In this document: positions 22,771 through 34,347 of the stretch, piece by piece
How positions within the stretch are numbered: position 1 is the stretch's first letter
Layout: each line of letters begins with the position of its first letter
DNA from: Cricetomys ansorgei
Lineage: Eukaryota; Chordata; Mammalia; Rodentia; Nesomyidae
DNA: 64,000 nucleotides
Direction: 5' to 3'
NCBI GenBank assembly: GCA_026225945.1
Contig: JAMJFZ010003163.1
Coordinates: forward strand, 22,879,001-22,943,000
The notes under the pieces: generated by a model
The model's database searches: none
The model's input: only the letters and a program-made list of their open reading frames with translations
What the model was told of the DNA's origin: nothing
Program-made: the position numbers and the translations under genes

Positions 22771-24104
22771 GCTTTGTGTTGTCCCGGGTGATCACACGTG
22801 TGGGCAGAGGGACAGAGGGGACTGGTCCCCGAACAGTCCCTCAGCTCAGCACCCCTCATCTAAGGAAGACAGAGCTGGAGAGTCCACCTAGGATGGAGGT
22901 TTCACCCCATCTCTCTTGCGGCTCAGTGGTGCTGAGAAAGAAAGAGTCATAGGCCACCCTGGAAGAATCATCTGTCCCTGTGCCTGTTCAGGGACAAGGC
23001 TTGGTACCCATAATTTGAGAAGTCTGGGGTGGGCCTTCAGTTTCCCACACCTTCAGAGGCTCCCTGAAGCCACCAACTGGCTCCCGGGATGGAGCCCGGC
23101 CCCTCTCAGCTCTGCTTTGGCAAAGCAAAGCTTCTCTGCCACCTCAGAGGGAGTTAATCTGCATTGACAGAAGCCCGAGGGCAGCACGGCTGCTGCTGTG
23201 CCATTGGGAAGAGCAGGGTGTGCTTCAGGAGGAAGGAAGCAGGCTCCCCCGCACTCTTGGGGACCATGGCTGGGTGGTTCTGCTGGGTTTAACCACTTCA
23301 CGTTGGATCCTGTTTCCCTGGTGTCAAAGACCAGCAGATGACAGCAGTCGGTCGTGGCAGGTCTGTGAGGACAGGAGGGGCAGCCGAGGGACACGGGCTC
23401 CCGAAACACGTGGAATACACGGAGTTGAACTCGGCTTTACATGGCTGCCCTGCCTCAGCCTTTCATCCAGGCCTGTAAGAGCAAAGGGTGGGAGAGGCCT
23501 GAATCCTGGCCCAGCAGCAGGTCCTGCTCCCCAGAACAGGAGGGATTGTTCCTGTCTCTGTTAAGGAGATCTCCCATGTTTCAAGGGCACAGGAGAGATC
23601 TGAACCCAGGACATTTGGTCTATGGAGGTCACACTCCGGAGGTTCCTCTCTGGTCACAAAAAGCCACAGGTTATTGTTTGACACCCTTCCTGGGCCTGGG
23701 CACTGCACCCACTTGAGACCTTTAGAAGGAGGCTATAAGCGGCTCCTATTGGCCCGTGAGCCTGTCTGGGTGGGGAAGAAAGTGGCTTTGGTGGCAAAGG
23801 GGATGTCAGCCCTTCTCCCATGCTTTGTCTGGAATGGTGTCAGCCTCATGCTGGCTGTCGGTGGTCACACAGGAGGTAATCATGAGTGTCTCTGAACCTC
23901 ATTGCTGACCTCTATGCACAGACACCGGGGCCACTGCACGACCATGTGTGGAGACAAAGTCCAGTCCTGGCTTTCTCACAGAATGGTTCATCCTCTGGCT
24001 TCTCAGAGACTCAAAGAATGGGCCTGTTTCCCCTTGTGCCTCCATTACCAGAAGGAACCGTCAAAGCTATGCTATGGAATGGTTGGGTCAGGCCAGACAC
24101 GGCT
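22771..24104. other. Unique DNA, no gene recognised
   Basis: About 1.3 kb of single-copy-looking, GC-moderate sequence. Overlapping short frames in all phases, none with a motif. Confidence 0.45.
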
Positions 24105-24467
24105 CCTATACACTCACCTCTCAGGTGTACACTCCTACGCTCGCCCACGTGTGCCCCGACACTTCCTCACATATGTCTGCATGCCATGCACACATGCACA
24201 CTCACACCCACACGTCTGAGCATACTGCACGCATGCACATTCCTACACCTGCACCTATGGACAATGTACACATCCACGTTCACACACACACATCCATGCA
24301 CAATGCACACATTAGTTCACTAGTCCTTAGTTCATCATACATAGCTCACACTTGCACACACACAGTGTGTCTATGCTCATACACGTGCTTACATACCATA
24401 CATATGCAAATAACATCACACCTACACACTTCATGCCTGCATATGTGTGCCTCGTTCACATGTGCCC

Positions 24468-24498
<31 letters not shown>

Positions 24499-24800
24499 TA
24501 CGTGCTTATATACATACACTTATATACACACATACCTGTGTGACTATATTCATATGCACACGTACACACACACATACATGCACACGCACGTGAACGCACA
24601 CATACTATACCCGTACACTCACATTCAGAGGCATAACTCACAGTTACTCATGCAACTTCAATCATACACACACAGTCTCACATGTATACCCTCATGGACT
24701 CACACCTGTGTACTTGCACACTCACGCCTATACGCTCATATGCCCATGTCCACACCAGAGACTCACACTTACGTAACACACGTACGCTACCTGCGCACCC
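24105..24800. repeat. Long degenerate CA-rich tandem region
   Basis: About 700 bases dominated by CACA, CATA and CACG units, with a pure (CA)n core at about 24469-24494. It produces an artefactual 328-codon frame (23948-24934) rich in His and Thr. It looks like an old expanded microsatellite or minisatellite that decayed by substitution. Confidence 0.9.
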
Positions 24801-25339
24801 TGCGAACACACTCTGTAGACGCCAGTTGCTCAGGAGAAGGGAGAGAGGGGTTTATCTACGCACAGGCCCCAGCATCTCAGATGCCTAATTATGATTTACC
24901 ATTTTTAGTCTCGAGTGTTCCGACGCCTCAATAAAGACACTACTGCAGATTAGGAGCAGTCAGAGACACAAGGAGCTTCGTTTGTCTTTTAAGCCCACTG
25001 AGTGCATTCCTCTGCGCTGCTTATAAAACTTGTTTGTTTGTTTTTTTTAAATTTAATCTTTTTTTTTTTTTTTTTGGTGCAAGCATCAAAATGATTGAAG
25101 TTTTTCCACAAGATTTCAAGTTGACTTGTTAATAAGAGAGAAGCCTGTTTTCACTGAAGCTGATTTTCAATGACTCAGGGCACACGCGCGGAAACGAACC
25201 AGAGAGACCGGCCAAGCTACAGACAACAGAGTCTGGGGTCTCAGACTCATGCTAGGAAGAATCCACTTAGATCTGGGTTGTAAGGGTAGGGCCTTGAGAG
25301 GACAGAGAAGGTCCCCGGGCTTGCTCCTAACCAGCGATG
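24801..25339. other. Unique DNA with T-rich run
   Basis: Unique sequence with homopolymeric T at about 25031-25075. The part 24890-25190 ('gatttaccatttttagtctc', 'ttgacttgttaataagag') looks like conserved non-coding DNA but has no specific motif cluster. Confidence 0.4.
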
Positions 25340-25555
25340 AAGTATTCAGTCTCTTTATTTATTTTATATTATTTATCAGGTATGTGTTGGGGGGAATGTG
25401 TGTGCCACCGTGTGTCTATGGGAGTCAGAGGACAACCTTGGAGAGTCAGTTATCTCCTACCCAGGGTTCCAGGGACGGAACCCAGGTCAGCATTCAACTT
25501 GTCAATAGCCGGCAAGCTGTATTTGTACCTTCAGGCCCGCATTTATTCCGATCTT
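25340..25555 (-). mobile_element. B3 SINE (B2 superfamily)
   Basis: Minus-oriented: 'tcagaggacaaccttggaga' and 'gggacggaacccaggtcagc' match the B3 body and tRNA-like head. Diverged. Confidence 0.75.
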
Positions 25556-26035
25556 TAGTCTTACAGTCTTTGCCTTTTAATTGGTGTTTTACCCATTCAC
25601 ATTTAATGAAAAATGTTTATGTGGTTGGATCAAAGTCCCATGCTTTATTTTACTTTATTATTATTTTTCTTCATCTTTATCCCCACAACCTTAAAGATCC
25701 ACGCACTACCCCAGCACCCCATTCCTGTGCTGCCCTTGGCATGTGTATTTCACAAATGTGCACCATGAACTGTCACTGCAGTGCTACGTTATTTTGCTTT
25801 AAGCAGCTCTATGGATGTTCAAAAAAACATTAAAAAGAATGATAGCATTGCACACTTACCTACAGAGCTACTGCTGATGGGACTCCCTGTTTCCCTCCAG
25901 CTTGATGAATTTCCTCTTACATTTTCTGTAGCTCACATCTGATGAGGGCACACACAGCCTTTTAACTTACTTTTATCTGAAACTATTTTTTGTTTGACTT
26001 TCATTATTAAAAGATATTTTAGTGCATATGTAATT
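25556..26035 (-). mobile_element. Ancient L1 fragment (probable ORF2 part)
   Basis: 'gccttttaattggtgtttta' and 'cccattcacatttaatgaaa' are the reverse complement of the L1 ORF2 block that reads 'acattaaatgtgaatggtct'. Continues beyond the inserted B3 into an ORF1-like part. The middle of this segment is too worn to align by eye. Confidence 0.55.
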
Positions 26036-26039
26036 CTAG

Positions 26040-26215
26040 GTTGGGGGTCAGTGAGATGGACCAGTAGGTAAATGTACTCGTTGTCAAGCCTGACGACCTG
26101 AGTTTGATCCCCAGGACCCACAAAATAGAAGAGAACCAACCTTGGCCTCCTCACACACACCATGCCATATACGTGTATATATGTGCACATATTCACATAC
26201 ACACACACATAAGAA
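26040..26215 (+). mobile_element. B3 SINE inserted in L1
   Basis: 'ggtcagtgagatggaccagt' (A-box region) and 'cctgacgacctgagtttgat' (B-box region) define the tRNA-derived head. It ends in a CA-rich tail. It separates the two halves of a minus-strand L1. Confidence 0.85.
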
Positions 26216-26219
26216 ACCT

Positions 26220-26815
26220 TATATTGGGTACTTTCTCTTTCTTTTAGAATGGGAAAATGTAAATCACTATCTTCTTTTATTACTTTTATCAGACATTAAT
26301 AACATTTAAAATTATTTCCCCATATCTAATAGCACCCCCCAACCCAAATTTCTCTCACGGTTTTCTTATTATTTTTCTGTTTTCAAGAGTTTAATTATGA
26401 TATGCTCTGGTGCAGTTTTCTTTGAGTATATCATTATTGGAATTCACTGAGCTCCTTAGATCTGTTTATGTGTGTTTTTCATCATACATAAATTTCAGGC
26501 ATTATTTCCTTAAACTCGTTTCCGGCTTTATTATCTCTCTCTATTTTTGGCCTCTGGTTTTATGCATCAAAGACCTTTTGATATTGAACCAAGCATACTG
26601 GAGCCTTTCTATTTTTTTGTTCACAATCTTTGTTCTTCAGAGAGAAACTTCTGCTATCAGGCCAAATAAATTAATTTTTTCAGATATTGCATTTTTTTAG
26701 TTCTAGAATTTTATTTATGTGATCTTATTTTTCAAATAAGATTTCTTTCATTATGAACATGATTCCCCTTTGGCTCATGAGTATATTTACAATAACAACT
26801 TTACAGTTTTTTATT
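26220..26815 (-). mobile_element. Ancient L1 fragment (ORF1 region)
   Basis: 'ttttctttgagtatatcatt', 'attcactgagctccttagat' and 'caggcattatttccttaaac' are the reverse complement of the L1 ORF1 3' half. Order (ORF2 block on the left, ORF1 block on the right) fits one minus-strand L1 with 25556-26035. Confidence 0.75.
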
Positions 26816-26884
26816 TATTAATTCCAACAGCTGAGTGATCTAAGCATTGGTCTCCACTGACTGTGCTTCTGCTCGTGAACGGAT

Positions 26885-27010
26885 AACGGGAGCCATGCAT
26901 GAGGGTGGTGCACCTATAGTGCCAGCCATCAGGGGGTGGAAGGGAGAGGGCCTCAAGTTTCAGGCTGGCCTGGGCTCCACAACAAGATCCTGTTTCAAAA
27001 TATATAAATA
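26885..27010 (+). mobile_element. B1 SINE, diverged
   Basis: Plus-oriented B1: 'gggtggtgcacctatagtgc', 'caggctggcctgggctccac' and 'aagatcctgtttcaaaatat'. Confidence 0.8.
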
Positions 27011-27614
27011 GAACAAGAACGAACAAGAAGAGCGAGCCACGTTTTTTTTGTTTTCTCTCTTATGTGTGAGATTGTAGAAGATTCTGGACTGTGTTATGTT
27101 CTTCTGAAGAGTGTTGAGCTTTCACTTGCTTCGTGTAGCAAGCCATTATCTTTGTTAGACTCGGAACACATGTTCTAGTTATAAGCTGAACCTCGTATAC
27201 CGTCCTTTCATTGGGGAAGCCATGAAAGCTTCCTCCTTTCCAAGGCTCTCTTTGTGCTTGCTGGTGACTGTAGCGCCTGCACTGTTCAGATCCTTCCACC
27301 CAGACACTGCGTTTTCTACCGGTGTTTGACCATATCTTGTGTGCTTTCAGCTGCTAGCTAGCTAAAAGCCACAGCTGAATTAACTTGTTTTGCTGGTCCC
27401 TTCTCTCAAGGGCTGACTTGCTAAGCTCTTCCTGGCTGGTTCTCTTTCTAGTCCTTTGTGATCAAAGTGGTGGGGCTTTTTGTTTATATTTTTCCCCAAG
27501 AGTCTAGCTTCAGGATGTCAGATCTGCTAAGAACTTGCTTGACTTTGCTGAAAATGAGTTATATATCTCATCAGTGACTAATTTCGTAACTAAATTGTGA
27601 ATTCAGGCTTATTC
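27011..27614. other. Unique DNA
   Basis: Nothing recognised. Confidence 0.4.
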
Positions 27615-27835
27615 TTTTGTAGTACTGGAAATAGGATTGAGGTCCCCAGGCATGCTAGATAAGTGCTCTACTATATATCCCTAGCCAACTTTAACTTTTA
27701 TTTTAAGACGGAGTATTTCTAAGTGGCAGAGGCTGGCCTTGAACTCATTCTGTAGCCCATGCTGTCCTTGTACATGTGATCTTTCTGCCTCTGTCCCTGA
27801 CTAGCTGGAATTACAAGTCTGTACTAACAGATCTG
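27615..27835 (-). mobile_element. B4-type SINE (ID-like plus B1-like halves)
   Basis: The left half has 'gcatgctagataagtgctct' (ID-like). The right half has 'gaggctggccttgaactcat' and 'tagctggaattacaag' (B1-like). Same fused layout as the element at 8.1 kb. Confidence 0.8.
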
Positions 27836-28059
27836 ATAAGATTTCATTTGTTAAAAAATTAGGTTTTGTTGTTTACCAGGTTGTGAGAGGCAATTTTGCA
27901 CTTGGGAGTGCTCAGTCTCCTAGCCTGGACTCTTAACATTTGGAGACTGACTCACCTCCATCATGGCCCACCCCAGGACAAATCCTGGGTTGTCAACCTT
28001 TCACAGCTACTCTTGTAATCTGCAGAGGTGTGATCAAGCCTGCAAATGTCTCATATTTC
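27836..28059. other. Unique DNA
   Basis: Nothing recognised. Confidence 0.4.
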
Positions 28060-28120
28060 TAATTTCATGACAGCCAGAGTGACAACAGAAAACCCTGTCT
28101 CAAAATCCCCCACCCCATGT
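28060..28120 (+). mobile_element. B1 3'-end fragment
   Basis: 'cagccagagtgacaacagaa' and 'aaccctgtctcaaaatcccc' are the last third of a plus-oriented B1. Its right end touches the unclassified repeat at 28.1 kb. Confidence 0.65.
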
Positions 28121-28134
28121 AGTAGTAAGGCTGC

Positions 28135-28465
28135 TATGGGGGCTCAGCAAGGAGATACGGGGGCATTTTCATAGATGGAAGCCCTGTCAGACCTCTACAG
28201 AGGAAACCACTGTCCTGGCCAGCGCCATACTTAATTGAAAGTGGAACCTCAAGCATCTGAGCTCAGGTGTATTTGTTCTTCCAGAACTTCTCAGGTGTTC
28301 TACTGATACCATGTGCAGATCACAAGCCATCAAACATCCCCACAGAAATCCAACACCTGCAGACAATACAAAACACCAAGGCCTATACATTCCTTTTTCC
28401 AACAGTGCACAAAAACAATTATTTTAAGCACAGCTAAAAATAAACTTCTATAACCCTCCCCTGCC
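28135..28465 (-). repeat. Unclassified interspersed repeat, copy A
   Basis: The reverse complement of this segment aligns over about 320 bases with 61875-62215 and over its second half with 62690-62920. Shared landmarks include 'attgtctgcaggtgttgg', 'atcagtagaacacctgag' and 'aggttccact'. I do not recognise the family. It is not B1, B2, MIR or L1 sequence. It is followed on its far side by an A-rich stretch at 28467-28500. Confidence 0.8.
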
Positions 28466-29484
28466 AAAAAAAAAAAAAAAACAAAACGAAAAAGAAGAGA
28501 GATAGAACTCTGTCTCAACGCAGAAAGCCTTTGTTGTGTGAACTTAATATTATGAGCCTTTATAGAACGTGCCCCTTTACAGTGGCTCATTACAGTTTGC
28601 TATGGATTGAAGAGTTTCTTGGGAGGTAAGAGTTTCAGTGCTAAAATCAGTTCATTCCATGGACCCATTGAGGAGCTGGGAACATGACCCACAACCAACA
28701 CATTCACTTGCTGCAGTCACTCTGCAGAGGTGTAAGTCCTCACTGCTAGTCACCCTGGATTGATGTTATTCTGAGTCCTTAAAGTTACTATGTGGTGGAG
28801 TCACTGCGGTAGCTCTTTGATGATGAAATCAGTCCACATCTGTGATGCTGTGAGTCCAAACCCCTATAGTGACCTGGATGAACTGCTCACCGTCTCTCAT
28901 CCTCTCTACCTGTTCACTAAGGACTACAGGGAGCCACACTTAGTGACTGAACTGAGGTCTGAGATGCTCTGAACACGGGGTTCATCTCAGTGGACGTGGT
29001 TGTGAATGTCTTTATTATAGGCTAAGGACTAGAATATTTGGAGGATTAGGGAGAATCTTGTGCTAGGCTCAGGAAGGAGAGGGAAAGATTGGGACATGGA
29101 GATATTTCTCTCTATCTGAGCACAGAAGGCTGGCGGGAGAAGGGCAGAGTTGGGCCAGAGATGGCTTTAATTTCCACATGTGGTTGGCAAGTCCAGAATT
29201 AGGGTGAGGCCTTATATATAAGATTCATGAGGATATTGGAACAATCTATAATTAAGAAAAATAATCATTTGAATAAACTATTTTTAAAAATAAGAATGAA
29301 TGCAAAATATCCATGATGAACATGGTGCCGGTGATGTTTAAGATAGGCTGAGATTCTATTCTTCAGAGACGTTCCCTTGCTTTCTTCCAACTCTGGCCTT
29401 GTTGGATGCTCTTTCAATTAAAATTTTGATATTTTTCATTGATTCTTTTCTTAATGAAAAACTATTGTTGTAGTTGTTGTATTG
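28466..29484. other. Unique DNA, no gene recognised
   Basis: Contains an A16 run near 28467-28482. The rest is single-copy-looking and AT-rich after 29200. Confidence 0.4.
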
Positions 29485-29615
29485 TGTGTATTTGTGTGTG
29501 TGTGTGTGTGTGTGATGTGTGAGGGTGTGCACGATTCTCTTCCACTTTGAATTGAGTTCTGGGGATCAAACTCAAGTGCCTTCAAGCTGCCCAGCTGTCA
29601 GTCCGGCCTCTGTCA
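29485..29615 (-). mobile_element. (TG)n and adjoining B3 fragment
   Basis: A TG tract at about 29494-29513 leads into 'gttctggggatcaaactcaa' and 'gcccagctgtcagtccggcc', the head of a minus-oriented B3. Confidence 0.65.
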
Positions 29616-29639
29616 TGGGTTCCCATGGTTACTGCAACA

Positions 29640-29985
29640 CTCTTCACAGTCGCCGAGTTAGAGACTCAGCCTAGACACTATGGGTGCATCTGGGGAAGCT
29701 TGGATACAGACACAGAGTGGAGCACCATTCAGTAGTGGAGAAGGTTCCATTATGACATGTTCACATGTGTGCGGATTATAGGAAACCTGTCATTTTCTAA
29801 AATGAATTCACGCTAATGAAAATAAGACATTTGTAACACTAAAAATGAAAAAAGAAAAAAAAAACTCGTTCATTAAAATTCTAGAAGGGTGTGGAAAGGG
29901 GTTAAGAGAGGTGGATGGGGGTGAATATGACCACAGCACATCGTATGCATGTGTGAAACTGTCAAAAAAATGACATTAAAAGTGT
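29640..29985 (+). mobile_element. L1 3' end
   Basis: 'actgcaacactcttcacagt' and 'gggggtgaatatgaccacag' are L1 ORF2-end and 3'-UTR landmarks. It closes with 'aaaaaaatgacattaaa'. Truncated and non-coding. Confidence 0.85.
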
Positions 29986-30399
29986 AGAAATTTTGATTTT
30001 AGTATTTTGGCCCCTTTTGAATTTTTTATCTGAAATGTACCTATCACTCTGCAACCCTGGTCCTGGCCCAGACCACACCCATCTTGTATCTATGTCCTGG
30101 AAGATGGCTAACAACAGCCTTTCCCCTTCATGTATGACTAATCACATGGTTACTCCTCCCCCAGGCCAAGTCCCCAGCCTGTGATATGCAGGAGACATTG
30201 TACCCCAGGGAGGCAGGGTATCCCTTTCTTTTTAGAGCTCCAGAGCCCCAGGTCTTTCCCTCCTCCTGGGTCTGGCACAAGGGGTGCCAAAGGAGAGGGG
30301 GCCCCAGATCTGGCACTTCTATTTCAAGGCAGGCGATGGCTTCCTTTGCCAGCCCAAATGAAACCTTTCCTCTCCCGAGTCCCTCGGCCTCTCATTAGC
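29986..30399. other. Unique DNA
   Basis: Nothing recognised. Confidence 0.4.
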
Positions 30400-30865
30400 G
30401 GTTGTGTTTGTGGGTAATGGCTATAAGGAGAGGCAATAAAAAGTCCAGAATGCACTGGCCGGCCTGCGCTTAACCCTTCTGCAAGGGAGTACGTGCCAGT
30501 GCCGGGTGAGGTCTTAATGACACTGTGGACCCAAGGGCCAGAGCGGGCATTTGCTGTGCAGCTGGGTTATTGAATCCCCATTAGTTAAAAATGCCCGGCC
30601 ATGGGCCAGGAGCCCAAGAAAATAAGTGGTGACAGGTGAGAGAAAAATAGCCTCCCGGAGGCTCTGTGGCCACTTCAAAGGCCGCGGCCCTGCTAGGTAA
30701 TTGAGGCCTAATGGACACCACGACCGGGAAATGGCTTGGCGACCAACATCCCCTGCACACAGGAAAGCGATGGACAGGGGATTGGAGAAGCCACAGGCTG
30801 CACAGCCCAGAGTGGCCCCTGTAATTAGGCCAGATGGAGCCAACACCTCTTCTGTCAGGGTCTGA
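30400..30865. promoter_or_regulatory. Candidate conserved regulatory block
   Basis: Repeat-free. Includes homeobox-type 'ccattagttaaaaatgcc' (30578-30595) and 'gtaattgaggcctaatgg' (30696-30713), plus several CpG and a 'gtaattaggcc' at 30819. Looks like a developmental enhancer. Conservation is inferred. Confidence 0.4.
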
Positions 30866-31469
30866 GCTGATTCCGTTCTGGGAGGGGAGGCGAGAGAGGG
30901 ATGCCTTGGGACAGAAGCAGGTTACAGGGAGAGAGGGTGTTTTTAGCCACATTTGTTTTACAGTATGGTGACCATTCATTCTGTGGGTGTGCACTCATGG
31001 GAGCTCGTTAGGATTGCTGTGAATGTTTACAGGTATCAGTGGTGTGTGCTTGTGCATATGTGTGTTCTGTGTGCAAGTCTCTCTCTCTCTCTCTCTCCTG
31101 TTTATCTTTGTCTCTTTCCCGTTTTGGAATTCTACTTCAGGAAGTTACCTCCGCAGCCTGTCTCTATTTATGCTCTTTAAATGACCTTGTCCAGCAGGGT
31201 AGGCTTCCTGAAAGTCTAGAGTCCTGGCTTGGGGTGCCAGGTTGGTCTGGCTCTCTTTGTAGCAGCCCCCATAAGAGGGTACAGAATGGAGCCCTCCAAC
31301 TTGCCAGGGTGGTGGGACCCCAGTACCAGGCTCCTGTCGAGAGGCTGAAGGTCCAGAGACTCAGCCCCCTGCACATGCCCTCAGAAGACCCCCACTTCCA
31401 CAGATACCCCCACTGTTTCTTACCGCATTTTTCATTAATTTTAACTTAAACTTACCATTGAGAAGAAGA
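30866..31469. other. Unique DNA with short (CT)n
   Basis: A (CT)n tract lies at 31078-31097. A 136-codon + frame (31039-31449) starts in it and has no recognisable domain. Confidence 0.45.
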
Positions 31470-31515
31470 AACATTTGAATGCTACGAGAAAGGGAAACTC
31501 AGTGTCATTTGGCAT
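31470..31515 (+). repeat. Short dispersed duplicate, unit 1
   Basis: 'gagaaagggaaactcagtgt' and the following 'catttggcatgaagag' resemble a second copy at about 32270-32315. The A/T-rich lead-in ('attaattttaacttaaac') is similar too. Confidence 0.55.
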
Positions 31516-32259
31516 GAAGAGCAGATAATGCTCAAAGGAACCCAAGGCAGAGAGAAGGAGACCTTCCATTTTGCCGGCGGTGGCATTGCCGGATGCCACG
31601 AGCTTGAGGTAAGTTTCACTCTACAGTTCAAAGAGAGCTTAGTGAAAGATAAGGGGCTGTGGTCACATACCGTCCCCAAGGACTGCGTTCCTGATGTCAC
31701 CCAATAAGGAAAGCATAAAGACTCAACGGCACAGTGGGCCCATGTCACCTGCTGGTGCCAGCTCAGGTAACTGCTAAGCCCACAGGTGGTACTGGCGAGC
31801 AGTTCTGTGGCTTGGCCTTAAATCGGGCCACATAGGTCTGTTGGACAGCTCACCTGGCCTCCCAAGCTTGTCTTCTTCCTCAGATGCAGGCAAAGCTGAA
31901 GTCGGGGAGAGGGTGGATACAGGTGGGCGGAGGAGAGTTGTGTGAAAGGCACTCCGGAGCCCTCAGCTAGCATTCCGTTCTTGGCCTAACATGGAGTTTT
32001 GGGTGCAAATAGCTAGAGATTCTCAGTTTTGACCAGGCTTCGGTAGGGCAGAGCTGACCCAGGGGCACTGACACCATCTTCTACCTTGAGCTAACAAAAG
32101 TCATGAAATGTTGGAAGCACGTACTGTCGTCTTTTATTACACACACACACTGACTGTCGGGCACAAAGATGCCCCATTTACACGTGTTTCTTATCACGTC
32201 TTTCATTCAACCAATTCAATTTTAAATTAAACGTTTGTGTGTTTTTTTTTTTAAGCACA
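31516..32259. other. Unique DNA
   Basis: Nothing recognised apart from a brief CA run near 32140. Confidence 0.4.
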
Positions 32260-32315
32260 TACATTGGTTTGCTATGAGAAAGGGAAAACTCATTGTCATT
32301 TATGAGAAAGGCCCA
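32260..32315 (+). repeat. Short dispersed duplicate, unit 2
   Basis: 'gagaaagggaaaactcattg' then 'tcatttatgagaaagg', preceded by 'caattttaaattaaacg'. It may be a worn interspersed repeat rather than a local copy. Confidence 0.5.
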
Positions 32316-32404
32316 GGGTTTGTGGGAGGAGCCCTCCATCCTTCCTGGGTGGATGAGGCCACGTGCTATGCAGATCCAAGGCGTAGCACCCTAACACAAG
32401 CTGG

Positions 32405-32630
32405 GAACTCTTTTAAGCATTTACACAAGCACACACTCCCTTAATCCTCATATCATCGAGTACCATGATAGTTAAGTACTGCAGGTAGGTATGTACAGTG
32501 CTTAAGTACCCGGTAGCCCTGTTTTAAATGTCGGGTTGAATCAATTGTCCAAGTTCATTTATTAAACAGTAGAGTCTGGAATGTGAATCCAGCCAGACTT
32601 CAAGCTCATTCTCCATCCCCTCATCCCACC
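32405..32630 (-). mobile_element. MIR SINE, diverged
   Basis: 'cttaatcctcatatcatcga' and 'agtagagtctggaatgtgaa' fit minus-oriented MIR ('tttaatcctcacaacaaccc' ... 'agtggcagagccgggattcg'). Confidence 0.6.
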
Positions 32631-32644
32631 TCTTATTTGATAAA

Positions 32645-32852
32645 GGTCTCATGTTTCCTATTCTGGCCTCAAACTTGCGATGCAGCTAGTTGAGGATGAT
32701 TTTGAACTCCTCATTCTCCTGCTTCCACCTCCGTAGTACTAAGTTACAAGCAGGCACTACCACAGCCAGTTTGTATGGTGCTGGGGATCGATCCTAGGCC
32801 TTCATGCATGCTAGACATGTGCTCTACCGTCTGTGCTACGCCCCCAGCCCAA
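32645..32852 (-). mobile_element. B4 SINE
   Basis: A B1-like part ('ttttgaactcctcattctcc', 'agtactaagttacaagcagg') is followed by the ID/B4 head 'tggtgctggggatcgatcct' and 'gctctaccgtctgtgctacg'. Minus-oriented, with both halves present. Confidence 0.85.
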
Positions 32853-32926
32853 GTTCAGAGCCATTGATGCCTGAGCCAGAGGGGCCTCTTCAGATGTATG
32901 CGGTCATAGTGTGAGTGATGTGAGAG

Positions 32927-32946
32927 CGAGTGTGTGTGTGTGTGTG
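32927..32946. repeat. Short (TG)n
   Basis: About 8-9 TG units. Confidence 0.9.
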
Positions 32947-33823
32947 AGCCCTGAGTGTCTGCAGCGCAGGCCACCACCAGACAGCTTAGACCAAGAGGAG
33001 TTTACTTTAGAAAACCAAACCCTGCTCATTTCAGTTTGCTCACATGGCAACCACCTCTAATTCCATTGACAAACGCTGCATTTTTTTCAGAGCTGCTGTT
33101 GGCAGAGGTGGCCAGAATCTCTCCATTCCACATTCCTCCAAGTCACCAAGAGGATCAGCCTAAGCACTGCCATAATTCAGGATTCAGCACTCAGGTTTCA
33201 TGAGGCAGCACCAGAGATACCATTGCAACCACTGGACCATGGCACGAGGAGGGGCTGAGGGTGCAACTCAAGCTGCCCCGTGCCCGGTTCCTTCCAGGGA
33301 TCGACCCATCCCGGAGGTCCGCCTGCATCTCAGACAAGCCTGGTCTCTGTGGTGTGAGTCTCAGGGCTCACCCACAAGCCACTGCTTCTCTGCCAGCTTT
33401 GGGGACAGGGAGGGAGGTTTATAAATAACGCTCTCAGCTAGCTATTCACCTCCCTGCTGGATTGGGAATCGCTGTGGCTGGGGACAGGAGCCTGTGTGTG
33501 GCTGAATGCTGCCATTGAGAGCAGCCAGGAGGACCTCCATGCCAGGGATGATGAGACACCGTTTCTTAAGCAGGGTGGAGGAGTCAAGGGCCAGGCAAGA
33601 GTCTAGCAAAGTAACGGTCCTCTTCACTGGGTTCAAAGTGGCCTCATGAACTCTATGCTGCCCCATCCTTGATTACCAGAACCTTTGCTCCTTTGATCTA
33701 CTCTTGTTGGAGGGTTTTTTTTTTTTTCAGGGACCATGTCCTTAAGCCTAAACTCCACAAACCTATCCGTCCTTCTTTCCCTTATAAATCTTCTCTGGAT
33801 CCCTAATGCCATCAACCTAAAGT
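32947..33823. other. Unique DNA, no gene recognised
   Basis: Single-copy sequence with a T run at about 33717-33728. No exon recognised. Confidence 0.45.
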
Positions 33824-33850
33824 AAGAGAGAGAGAGAGAGAGAGAAAGAG
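33824..33850. repeat. (AG)n microsatellite
   Basis: About 11 AG units followed by a broken continuation. Confidence 0.9.
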
Positions 33851-34347
33851 ACAGGATGGGGCGCAAATCATGTTTCTGGGATGCCTACCTGTCTGGTTCC
33901 TGTTTTTACTGGGCAGGTGACTTAGAGGCTCAGATGACACCCTTGGGTCTCCTTGACTAAGCATCCTCCCCCAGCAACTGGGAGTGGCGGCTGCAAAGGC
34001 TCCTGCTTCCTTCAGACATTACCCTGTGCTGCCGTGCTGGGGAAGACAGTCCTTCCCTCAGAACATGACACACCAGTCCAGCCCTGCCTCAGTTTTGCTC
34101 TTCAGGAATTCCGTCCAAGTCTTGGAGAATAAAGAAACCCCAGGAAATCGGGAGGCATAAAATGGGTAAAAGTTTGCTGGTTATATTTTGTCAGTTCGGA
34201 CGTTAATAGATACTTACCGGTTAGAGTTTCTAGCTGGGGCAAACATGCCAAGATCATTCTCACTGTGCTCACATGCACATGTCACGTACAGGCAAAGATA
34301 TGTGCACACAGCTATCCCATGCATGCTCCTAGGTCTACTGTGTGATT
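33851..34347. other. Unique DNA
   Basis: Nothing recognised. Confidence 0.4.

Noticed and set aside
24105..24800. CRISPR-like array
   Set aside because: Units vary in length and sequence and there is no fixed repeat-spacer pattern; it is a eukaryotic microsatellite.
23948..24934. 328-codon + strand open frame as a protein gene
   Set aside because: It follows a degenerate CA-rich tandem; composition is low-complexity His/Thr and there is no domain or promoter.
25249..25833. 194-codon + frame
   Set aside because: Crosses a B3 and L1 remnants in antisense; repeat-derived.
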